A DNA stretch of 64,000 nucleotides, from contig CP114500.1 of NCBI GenBank assembly GCA_027186245.1, forward strand, positions 8,380,001-8,444,000, given 5' to 3'. The position numbers were made by a program, and so were the translations under genes. Positions 11,595-21,894 of this stretch are shown one piece after another. The notes beneath the pieces are model-generated. The model did not search any database, was not told the DNA's origin, and was given only the letters and a program-made list of their open reading frames with translations. How positions within the stretch are numbered: position 1 is the stretch's first letter; each line of letters starts with the position of its first letter. This DNA is from Coriaria nepalensis. Its lineage: Eukaryota > Streptophyta > Magnoliopsida > Cucurbitales > Coriariaceae.

Positions 11595-12140
11595 AGATGT
11601 AGTGAGTTAGTAACTAGATAGAATCAACTATGAATCTATCTTTTCAGACAGCAAAGTTTGAACTCCTTATCTAAAAGTTAATTTAGATTTGTTAGCTCCC
11701 CAATCTCAATCTTGCACTACGGGAAAATCAAACGTATCACACCATTAAAGTGGGCACACATAATAAATTGTATTCAAGTCAGCAACCAAAATGACTATGG
11801 ACTGCTCGAACAACTTAAGTAAGGAATTCATCTGCAATTATCAAATCGAAAGGTGCAGAAAATTTTAGCTAGGAAGAATGAGAAAAACCTTGTTCGATCC
11901 GCCCTGTTTGTTTGGTGGCTGTGAGCTGAGCGTCACCGAAGTGTTCCATGGAAAGAATATGAAGATGGTTTAAAGAGCGCAGCCATGCGTTGAGCACAGA
12001 GCGAACTATTCTTTCGCATTTTACTGAAGAATGCCGTGTGCCCGCCGCTACGAGCGGCATTCGCCATTTTTTTGGAGAGTGCTCCCTTTTTGGGTTCACT
12101 CACTAAACAAGTTCTATCTAGTTACTAACTCGCTACATCT
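11595..12140. repeat. Inverted repeat pair, 29-base arms
   Basis: Arms 11595-11623 and 12112-12140 are reverse complements with one mismatch seen (core CTAGTTACTAACTC). They enclose about 490 bases that include most of the structured repeat copy 1. They could be terminal inverted repeats of a MITE or a fold-back element. No clear target duplication was found. Confidence 0.55.
11917..12114. repeat. Structured dispersed repeat, copy 1
   Basis: About 200 bases starting GGCTGTGAGCTGAGCGTCAC. The part 11952-12114 is repeated at 12782-12943. Three potential hairpins are visible: GCGAA/TTCGC (12001-12005 with 12013-12017), GAATGCCG/CGGCATTC (12029-12036 with 12055-12062) and GAGTG..CCC/GGG..CACTC (12077-12101). 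GC content is higher than in the surroundings. No coding frame. I do not recognise the family. Confidence 0.6.
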
Positions 12141-12280
12141 TTTTTCCAATTTGACAAAATTTAACTATTTAGGAGTTAGTAGTTTTGCAGAGCATCAAGA
12201 ATTATAAATAATAAAAAAAAAAGAAGGAATTTTTATAACTCTTCTCCCATAAATTTTAGGGTTGTTTAATATCTATTGAT

Positions 12281-12321
12281 GGCTGTGAGCTCAGCGTCAC
12301 TGAAACGTTAAACTGAAAGAA
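12281..12321. repeat. Structured repeat, partial head copy
   Basis: GGCTGTGAGCTCAGCGTCAC and the following bases up to AAAGAATC match the first part of copy 1 (11917-11958). The rest of the unit is missing here. Confidence 0.45.
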
Positions 12322-12781
12322 TCTTTAACGAAGACAAACTTTCAGTAAATCGCGAAATCAATAGCCAGAGGTAGAAGCAGAAAATTAGGAAGAGTGACAG
12401 CAAGCACAGATCCATTTCTCGTTCGCGATCTACATTCCTTCATAGTTACAGAGTAAGATGGAAGAAAACTGTATCTAAAGGAAAGAAAAGATAGTAGGAA
12501 CTAGTAATACTTATATACTATTCATCTGTAACCAGAGCGGATGCCGGAAGTATAACAATGATGCTGCCGGAAATCTCTAAGTACGTTGGCGACTGAAAGG
12601 CTGAAGATCTCAAAGATAGGAGGAGAATTAGGATACAGATTGAGAAGGAAAGAAAAGAGAAGCAAAAGGGAGAAGGAGATGAACTTTGACGTCGAATAGC
12701 GCGAACAAAATTTAAGTAGTTTCACTGTTTCCCACATCGGAAAGGTAGTAAGCTAGAACTAGAATGTGCTTGCTATAAATT

Positions 12782-12943
12782 AAAGAATATGAAATTTATT
12801 CAAAGCACGCAGCCGCGCAGTGAGCACAAAGCGAACTATTCTTTCGCCTTTTACTAAAGAATACCGTGTGCACGCTGCAATTAACGGCATACGCCATTTT
12901 TTGGAGAGTGTTCCCTTATTGGGTACACTCGCTAAAAGAGTTC
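12782..12943. repeat. Structured repeat, copy 2
   Basis: Direct repeat of 11952-12114 with roughly 20% differences. The first and third hairpins are kept; the loop of the third reads TTATT here and TTTTT in copy 1. The second hairpin is weaker. It lacks the GGCTGTGAGC head. Confidence 0.6.
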
Positions 12944-13205
12944 AAAAGTGTTAAAACAAAAGTGCAAAGGCAATACGTATAAATTAATAATAATAAAATT
13001 TATTAATATAATCAAATATTAAATTATTGTTATAATTATAATATAGTAATTTTAATCTCAAATGAGGATCAATATTTTAAAGTTATCTTCTTTTTCCTCT
13101 TTGATTCTCTCTCTCTCTCTCATTTTTAGCCATGTTGATCAGGTGACATGTCTTCTGTTTGGACCACTGTTTTTGGTATCCCTGGATAAGTTGATCCTGT
13201 GTAAG

Positions 13206-13276
13206 TATTACATTAATCCTCCCGGGTATTGAGAATAGTAGCTGGGACTTTTTCATAACGAGATGTGCAAAATTTC
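13206..13276. repeat. Repeat flanking the intact RLK, left copy
   Basis: About 70 bases around TATTGAGAATAGTAGC and TTTTTCATAACGAGA. A diverged copy in the same orientation lies at 17824-17890, so the pair brackets the receptor-kinase gene. Upstream, 13090-13130 also resembles the ELF3 leader near 18580-18620, although much of that match is CT-rich. Confidence 0.55.
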
Positions 13277-13589
13277 AGTGAAATTTGGTTTTTAGAGCAT
13301 TTTCGGTTTTATTCCCCTGCGGTCATGCTTTTCAGCTAGTCATGATTTCTAACATAACTTCAATTTTTGACCCCGTCCACTTCTATATTAATTGCTCGTC
13401 CACTTTTCATAAACCATTTCAAGCGATGTCTTTCTCAAGCACAGCTTTCACTCTCTATCCACTTACATTCTCAATTCTTCCACGCTCATTAATGATTTCC
13501 CAACCGCCCAAGTTTCTTAGTTACATTATATGAAATGATACGATGAAAAAACATTTTCTTGTGCTCCAAAAAGAAGCTAAGGGTGGGTA

Positions 13590-16500
13590 ATGGATTCAAG
13601 TGTCAAGTACTTCCTCCTTACCTGGTTTGCTGCTTTTCTGTCTCTAACCTGTTTGATCAGTTGCCAGAACCAGCTTGGTATGGACATACATACATATGTC
13701 TGCAAATATTAACAGCTTTATAATGGTTTCTAAGTGTGTAGTTTATAGCTAAGTCTTCCTTCTTACAGGCTTCATAAGCTTGGACTGTGGATTATCTGCG
13801 AATTCTAACTATACGGAACCAATAACGGGCCTTGATTACATATCCGATGAAGTCTTCATAGATACGGGCATAACAAAGAACATATCGAGTAAGTGCTGGA
13901 AAAACAGTTTACAACTTCAGCTTTCGAGTGTCAGGAGCTTTCCTCGAGGAACTAGAAATTGTTACAAGATACAAGTAGAAACCGATACTAAGTACTTGAT
14001 TCGAGGTAGTTTCTTGTATGGGAATTATGATGGTAAAGGCAAGATTCCGGGGTTTGATTTGCATTTGGGCCCGAATTTGTGGACCTCGGTTGTTTTAACA
14101 AGCGAAAACAGTATTGTTCATTATGAACTCATTCATCTCCCTTCTTCAGATAGTATAGATGTTTGTCTTGTGAATACCGGAAATGGAATTCCTTTTATAT
14201 CGGCATTAGAATTTAGGCCTTTGAAAAACTCCAGCTACATAATGAATAAAACTCAACCCGGATCATCTTTGTCATTGCTCTTTCGGCAAGATAGTGGGAA
14301 CCGCAACAACCAATCAAACTACAGGTTGGTTCTTCAATTCAAGCTTATCTTTTTCAATTTTCCATCCAATCTAAGTTTCTAGAATCAATATTCGATTAGA
14401 AATTTGTTAAGATTTTGGCAGATATTTTAAATTTCTCATTGCTTTCCATCCTATGATTTATGTGACTCTTAGCGTTGTGAAAATCAAAGGACAAACTAAT
14501 TTAACAGATGTAATAAAAAAACAGACCTGGAAAACAAAGAGACAAACCGGAAAATCTCGTAAACCAAAAAAGACCTGTTTGCTCAGAATGTTGTTCCACT
14601 CAAAATATGCTATTGGAACTTGGATTTTGTGACATCTTACCTTGATAGGTACAGAGATGATGTTTTTGACCGAATCTGGTCTTCACTTGTTCCAAACATC
14701 GATTGCACTGACTGGACTCATCTAACTACTCCCCTCACGGTAGATCCTGCAATCCGTCATGTTTATGAGCCACCTTCCATTGTCATGTCTAGTGCATCAA
14801 CTCCGACGAATGCTAGTGCTCCTTTGGTTATTTCATGGCCTGTTTCTGATACCAATGCTCAATATTATGTCTATATGTACTTTGCGGAACTTGAAAACCT
14901 TTTATCCAACCAATCCCGAGCATTCAACATCTCCAAAAATGGCAAACCATATTTAACCGAACCGCTTTCTCCTGCATACCTATCTACCATTGTAGTTTAT
15001 AGTGAGACTCCTAGTTTTGGATCAAATGGAAGATTAACTTTTGAGCTGGAGAGAACTGGTACTTCAACTCTTCCACCAATTCTAAACGCACTTGAAGTTT
15101 ATTTTGTTCTGCAACTCCCACAATCAGGAACTGACCCAGAAGATGGTACTATTATATGATTGCATTAGCTTTTTATGATGGTTATTTATTTTATTTTTTT
15201 CCAACCATTTGTTCAACTGACCTTGTGTGTCCTGACTCTTTCTTTAGTTGATGCTATCACAAATATCAAGTCGTTTTACGGGGTTAGAAGCAGAAATTGG
15301 GAGGGAGATCCATGTGGCCCTAAAGAATACACATGGTCTGGTCTTGAATGTAACTATGATGACTATGATTTCCCTAGAATCACATCTTTGTAAGTTTTTA
15401 TTTTAATATATTTTCCTTTTAAACGATACTATATTTTTCAGATTAATTCTAAGGGGCATTTAACTTGCAAGCAGGGACTTATCATCGTCTGGATTGACCG
15501 GGGAAATACTGGCACATATATCAGATCTTAAAATGATGGAGAAATTGTAAGTTAGTCCTGAAAATATGGACTCTTACATTTTTGCAAAAGAACTAATAGA
15601 ATAATTCATCTGTTTCGGGTTATTTTCAGGGATTTGTCGAACAATAGCTTAATCGGATCAGTGCCAGAGTTCTTGTCCCAGTTGCCATTGTTAAGGTTCC
15701 TGTAAGTTACTTGGAAATACAAAAAGAACTCTCTCTCTCTTTTTTTTTTTTTGGTAATATTATTACAAACCATAGCAAGTGAAAAATAAATCTCTGTTCA
15801 CTGCAGAAACTTGGAAGGAAACAACCTTTCCGGATCCATTCCTCTTCAGCTCACTGAAAAGTCGAACAGTGGTTTTCTAACATTAAGGTTTGCTTAGATT
15901 TTTCTCCATACACCACTGAAAAAATGATCACCATAATCTGATTAATTAATATTTTATATATATGAAGTAAAAATAAAATAAAAATCTTAATTTGATTAGT
16001 GTGGGAGAAAATCCAAATCTATGTACAACAAATTCCGGAAAATCGGAGAACAACATTATCGTTCCGGTAGTAGCATCGGTTGGTGGAGTTTTGGCAATCC
16101 TTCTACTATTAGTTGCAGCTCTTCTTTTTTTTAACCTTAAAAGAAGATCAAAACAAAAACAAGGTAACAATATAGCAAATTCCATACTAAGGAAAAAAAA
16201 AAAAGAATAAATTGATATGCAATCTGTCTTATGGTATCATAACTTCATGTTCAGAAGTTGAGATAGCAAATGTGAAACTTGAGGATCGAAACGAGCCTGA
16301 TTTGGAGAAAAGAAAAAAATTAACATACTCAAGAGTCCAAAGCATCACCAAAAAGTTTGAGATAATGCTCGGTCAAGGCGGGTTCGGAAGAGTTTACTAT
16401 GGCCGTCTAGATAAGAATGAAGTTGCTGTAAAGATGCTTTCTCCTGAATCTGTTCAAGGATATGCTCAATTTCAGGCAGAGGCAAGTCTTTACATTCCTA

Positions 16501-17589
16501 ACTCACTGACTATATATATATAAGTAACTAAAGTCTAGAATTAACATAGATATTATCTTCTTTTTTTTTTTAACATTAGGTTAACCTTCTAATGAGTGTC
16601 TATCACAAAAACTTGACTCGCCTTCTCGGGTATTGCATCGAGGGAACGAACATGGGACTCGTATATGAATACATGGGCAGAGGAAACTTAGCTGATCTTC
16701 TTCTTTCAGGTTCCATTTCTACTTACCCTTGAAATTATAGTAAAGACAATCAATAATATATGTGTATATATACATATATATATATTTTTAATGAGTTTTT
16801 TATGGTACAGAAAATGTTTTGAATTGGCTGGACAGGATTAGAATAGCATTGGATGTTGCACAAGGTTAGCACACAACTTACCTTTAAGTTTGTAATACAA
16901 AATTTTCACATTTTCATTATTAACTTATTTTATATGTACAGGGTTAGAGTATCTACATAATGGTTGCAAACCACCTATAGTACACAGAGATGTCAAGCCT
17001 ACAAACATCTTATTAAACCGAAACTTCGAAGCAAAACTCGCCGATTTTGGCTTATCCAGAGTTTTTCCGGCAGACGGAGACACTCATGTTACGACCAATG
17101 TTGTTGGTACAACTGGTTATCTTGATCCACAGTGAGTACTTATAATTAGAAATTCCATTAATTTTCAAACATAAATTAAACCTTAGATTAACATGTTAAA
17201 AGATCATGTGTTTTAGGTACCATACGACTTTCCGATTAACTGAGAAGAGTGATGTCTATAGTTTTGGAGTTGTTCTGTTGGAACTAATCACTGGAAGAGG
17301 TGTAATCACTACAAGTCACGAGAAGAGCCATATAAGTCAATGGGTTGGATTCAAGCTTGCTCAAGGTGATATCAAAGCTATCATTGATCCAAAGCTGAGA
17401 GGTGATGATTACAATATCAACTCTGTTTGGAAAGCTGTTGAAATTGCAATGTCTTGTGTATCTTTCAGTTCTTCCCACCGGCCGACTATGAGCGTAGTTG
17501 TCGCGGAGCTAAAAGACTGTTTGGAAACAGAGTTAGGTCCTATAGAAGATATTCGAGACACTGTTTATATTCTCAAAGATGCTGTCTGA
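13590..17589 (+). CDS. Malectin-like LRR receptor-like kinase
   Basis: Thirteen exons: 13590-13677, 13769-14324, 14649-15145, 15248-15389, 15475-15546, 15630-15701, 15807-15887, 16000-16163, 16255-16481, 16580-16709, 16811-16864, 16942-17131 and 17217-17589. They sum to 2646 nt, or 881 residues. Order: signal peptide, malectin-like extracellular domain (GFISLDCG start), short LRR region with two 72-base repeat exons, transmembrane helix (about 16070-16135), then a Ser/Thr kinase with [23 protein letters not shown] and GTTGYLDPQ. All key kinase residues are present, so it should be active at the plasma membrane. The intron at 16482 starts with GC, as in the broken paralogue. This family (IOS1/SIF-like, LRR-I) acts in defence or cell-wall sensing; the ligand cannot be told. 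It is the only intact member of the three here. Confidence 0.93.
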
Positions 17590-19041
17590 AAAATTGAAGC
17601 TCAACTAGAATTTTGGCCAAAAAAAAAAAAGAATTTTGTCCAAATATACAGTAATCTGTGTGTGTTTTTTTAAAATAATATTATTAAAATATAAATAAAT
17701 ATTTTTTAAATTCACTTATAATTCAAATTTTATAAATTCATCCTTATATAATTTTTAATCTTTTATTATTAAAATCAGACTTTATATTTCCTCCTATCAT
17801 TTTTAGGCACCAGAAGTAATAAGGATTACAGTAATCGTGGGATATTGAGAATAATAGCCGAGTTTTTCATAACGAGAAGTCCAAAATCTCGCACACGTTA
17901 ATTCCCAAAAACTCACCATGCATGCAAATTGATTTTATATTAAAACAGCTTTCCCTTAATTAATCACGTGTGATTAACCAAAACGCGAGTGCCACACACT
18001 TTCCAAAGCGCGAGTGGGGGAGAAAAAGGTGAAAGACGTCACCTCAATGAATGCGATCTTCAACGGATATTTCGCTTCAGATTGGCCTTGTAATAATTTT
18101 CTAGAGAGAGAGTGGGAGAGAGAAAGAGAGAAAAACGACATGTGGTTATTAGGCAAACAACAAGGTGGCCAAATATCTGCATGTGATGAACGACTGTGGA
18201 CTCGGTCACATTATATACCTTACAATACTCCGCCCCTTGGAAAAGAAAAAAAAAAAAAGGGGGAAAGATGAGTTCAACTTTTCAAAAGCACATTTTTGCA
18301 GTTAGTAACCAATAAGCCTTTGACAAGTCAGCATTGGCGGGGATCTGGATGACGTGGCAGACATAGGAGATGGGGTGTAAATTGGAAGGAGTGGTGTCAT
18401 GTCTTGTAGGATTAAGGCTCTCTGTGTTTTTGGACCTTCTGGGTCTCCCCAACTTGGTCCCAACAAATTTTGTTCCAGCTATTCTGAATAAGATCCTCTC
18501 TCTCTAGTGTGCAAATTCTTCAAGATGACCCTTCTTTTTTATTTCTGCCCCTACAGAATCTAATCTTCTGCTTCTTCTTCTTTTTCCTCATTGATTCTCT
18601 CTCTCTTTCTCTTTTTTAGCTACAAGAGTTTTTATGCAATTCTATGTTTTATTTCTTGCTCATGTTAATCTTCTTATGCTATGCCTTGTTCATTTTTCAT
18701 TGATGTTTCAGGAAGATTGAATTTGTAACTCAGTTACTTAGCTCTTGTTTCTGGTTCCACCATTTCTTGCTAAATTGGGTGCTGGTGAATTGTGAGTTTT
18801 CAATCGTTATAAGTTGTTTTATTTTTCTTATACGTGTTCTAGCTGTTTGTTTATTGTCTGAGTCAGAAAATATGTTTTTTTGAGGTGAGTTGAGAAAAAA
18901 GAAATACTGTAATGGGTATGAATTGAAGTTGTTCGAATTGAATGAAGTTGGGATGTTCTTGTGAAATTGGTGTTAAAAGAAGTTTCTTTTTTCTGGGTGG
19001 AAGTCAGTTGTGTTTGGATTGAGGGGGAAAAAATAAGAGAG
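17590..19041 (+). promoter_or_regulatory. ELF3 promoter and leader region
   Basis: Contains the right copy of the flanking repeat (17824-17890), a G-box CACGTG at 17965-17970, an ACGT element near 18034, an evening-element-like AAATATCT at 18171-18178, and TGACGTGG near 18350. A pyrimidine-rich leader lies around 18480-18620. ACGT and evening-type motifs fit clock and light control, but short motifs also occur by chance. A 5'-UTR intron is possible but not certain. Confidence 0.4.
17824..17890. repeat. Repeat flanking the intact RLK, right copy
   Basis: Diverged direct repeat of 13206-13276, sharing TATTGAGAATA and TTTTTCATAACGAGA blocks in the same order. It lies about 235 bases after the RLK stop codon. 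Confidence 0.55.
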
Positions 19042-21576
19042 ATGATGAGAGGTGGGAAAGAAGAAGGAAAATTGATGAGTGCCACTCCTATGTTTCCTAG
19101 GCTTCATGTTAATGATACAGAAAAGGGTGGTCCAAGAGCACCTCCAAGAAATAAAATGGCTCTTTATGAGCAATTCAGTCTTCCATCTCAAAAGCTAAAC
19201 TCTGGATCATCAGCTTCTATGTTGCCTTTCCCAAGTGACAATGGCTGCAGCTCGGTTGCTTCTCCTCCGGCCTCTAGCCATGTAAGTTCAACCCTTCTCA
19301 TCGTATTCCGGTTAATAAACTGGAATGCAATTGAAAAGCTCTTAAGTGAAAGTAATGACAGAGAATGTGAAGAACTTGGGATTGGTTGCATATTTAATTT
19401 CTGTAATGTGATTTAGAACAAATTGACTTTGATTTGTAGGTTGATGGACATAGAAGAAGTACCTTCACCTCTTTATGCAACTCTACAGAACCCACTAATC
19501 AGGAAGAGAAGCTTCATTCTAACTATTCTACCGGGGCGAAGCCAAACACTATGAAGGCAGATAAAGAACAGAAGTCCATAAAATCGACCGTGGAAAAATG
19601 CAATTCATTTGAGCATTACAATTTATCAAACTTTAAGAACTTCTCTTTGAAAAAGATTAGAGATAGGGACAATTTTCATGTTCCTACCTCCTTGGAAGGA
19701 ATAAGGCGGAAATGTCATGATGACAAGAAGCATGAAAAAGATGGGACACAAGAACAGCAACGACAGGGTTTGAGCTTGAAAAGAGATCCCTTTGTAGATC
19801 TAACATCTCGAAAATACGCAAGGATTGAGGGGAGCCAAAAGACATTGGAAAATCATGATTATATTCGTTCTCCAAGTAACAAGGCCATTGTGGATGACGA
19901 ATGTTCATTGCCGTCAACTAACTTTAAAAACTTTGAACATCGAAAACGACAAGAGAATAAAAGCAGTTTGGTTGGTAATTCAAGCAAATTGCAAGGTAAT
20001 GATGTGCAGGGATATCAAGGTGACAACTTAGTGGCACTTACCAAAGAAATCGACAACGAAAACACATCTGTCGTGAGAAGTGAACTGTGTCCGAAGCCAT
20101 CTTTGAGAAATGAGAAAATAGATCTTAACTATAAAGAAAATATTTCCACGGCGGATTCAGATTCCCCAGTGAATATCTCGCCCGATGATGTTGTAGGATT
20201 GATCGGTGAGAAACAATTTTGGATAGCAAGGAAAGCCATCGTTAAGTAAGTTTTTTACTTTTTGAATTTCTCATCATACATATTTAACTTCTAGCAGTAT
20301 CAATTGATTGATTTTTCTTGCCCTTAAATTCAGTCAACAACGGGTCTTTGCAGTGCAAGTGTTCGAGTTGCACCGACTTATAAATGTAAGTTATTGATTA
20401 ACGGTTGAGATTTTACCTGTTTTCTTGTTTCTTCAGTCCAATTTTACGGAAATTGTTTATATATATATATATATATATATATACTCCGTATAATTGAAAT
20501 AGGTACAAAGACATATTGCTGGATCACCACATATTCTTCTTGAAGATAGCCTTCATTCAAGCAAACCATCAACAAACACTCTTCTTGCAAAGAAAGTGAT
20601 GGAGCATGCTCGAGAACCCGCACCACTGCCACCACTTTTGAGAATCAAACCCAAACAAATCCGTCATCAACCAAGTCAAAGCAATGACGAACATGTCGAT
20701 GAAAATGGTGTGCTTGAAAAGGTTCCTTCAGCTTCTCTGAACAATGATAATAGTGCCAACAAACTTCCCTTACCTTCCATCAACACGAGCAAAGATCTTA
20801 CTCAGAAATCGAATTACGGTCAAAATCACAGAAACATCCGACCACCTTCTCCAATAGCTACAGCCAATACCAAATTCAATTCTTCATGGTCCTATAATCC
20901 ACTAGCTGGAAATCAATGGTTAGTACCAGTAATTTCACCTTCAGAAGGCCTTGTATACAAACCCTACACCGGCCCGTGCCCTCCTTCAAATGCAGGGTTC
21001 ATGCCACCTATGTATGGCGGGTGTGGGCCCGTAGGTCCAAATCCAGGTATCAACAACCTCTTCAACACAACTTATGGTGTTTCTCCACCTTTGTTGAATC
21101 ATACATACTTCTCACCATATGGTATGCCGTTAATGAATCAATCTACATCAAGTTCAGTTGTCGACCAAATAAACCCATTTGCTCGGGCCGAGTCAAATGA
21201 GCAGAATGTAAACAACCAATTATCGACATGGAATATAAACTACACTGTACCATATAACCAAGGCTCGTGTAACATGACAAGTATGAGCGGAATAATGTCA
21301 TATCATCATATTCCAAAAATTCAAGGTTCAAAAGGAAGTGAATTACAGGGAAGTAATGCAAGTAGTCCTTGTGAGAAGGCTAATGAAACTGAAGATATAC
21401 TACCCCTTTTTCCCATGGTACCAATAGCAGCCCAAGATTCTGATCATAATCCACAAGGTACGTCTGAACAGAGGACAAGGGTGATAAAAGTCGAACCGAG
21501 GAATCCAAGATCGGCAACAGAATCGGCTGCTCGAATATTCCAGTCAATACAAGAGGAAAGGAAACGGTTGAGCTGA
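19042..21576 (+). CDS. ELF3: EARLY FLOWERING 3 (evening complex scaffold)
   Basis: Four exons: 19042-19281, 19440-20245, 20334-20385 and 20503-21576, totalling 2172 nt or 723 residues. The N-terminus has the hallmark [10 protein letters not shown] and [17 protein letters not shown] blocks. The middle has the conserved [17 protein letters not shown] and VFELHRLI blocks spanning exons 2 to 4. The C-terminus ends with the conserved [17 protein letters not shown]3 is a nuclear scaffold that joins ELF4 and LUX in the evening complex, represses PIF and other genes at night, and gates light input to the clock. In Arabidopsis a C-terminal polyglutamine prion-like region aids temperature sensing. Here I see no glutamine run; the region is rich in Asn, Pro, Gly and Tyr. 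A second ATG follows at 19045. An AT microsatellite sits in intron 3. Confidence 0.96.
20459..20482. repeat. AT microsatellite in ELF3 intron 3
   Basis: About twelve uninterrupted AT units end roughly 20 bases before the 3' splice site at 20501-20502. A likely length polymorphism. Confidence 0.9.
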
Positions 21577-21894
21577 CTTCATATCATATCAATGACAGTC
21601 ATCTAACTGTATAATCAATGTGTGTTGATTATGTTAATATAAAATCATGTTTTTTTTTTCCCTTAGTTTCCTGTTTGATCATAAGTTCCATCAGATGTAT
21701 ATAGGTATTAAATGAATATAAATTACAACAAAAATGGTAACAAGGACGAGAATCTTTCTTGGTCAAATTCCTTAAAACAAAACAGTAAAAGTTAATTAGA
21801 CCAATCAACTAAGTTTTATGCTTCTTCTCCATCGTTCCTCTTCCTTACTGAAAATCATCGAATGAAGCTAAGAAAAGAAGATGAATCAGGTAAG
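21577..21894. other. ELF3 3' region
   Basis: 3' untranslated and intergenic sequence with AT-rich polyadenylation-like stretches near 21635-21660. No gene seen. Confidence 0.4.

Noticed and set aside
11917..12943. Helitron end or TRIM element
   Set aside because: The 3' hairpin is followed by CTAA but with wrong spacing and no A/T target. The direct repeats lack TG..CA ends, a primer-binding site and target duplications.
18961..19041. Possible N-terminal extension of ELF3
   Set aside because: The frame is open upstream but starts at GTG, not ATG, and the added residues are not ELF3-like. The conserved N-terminus starts at ATG 19042.
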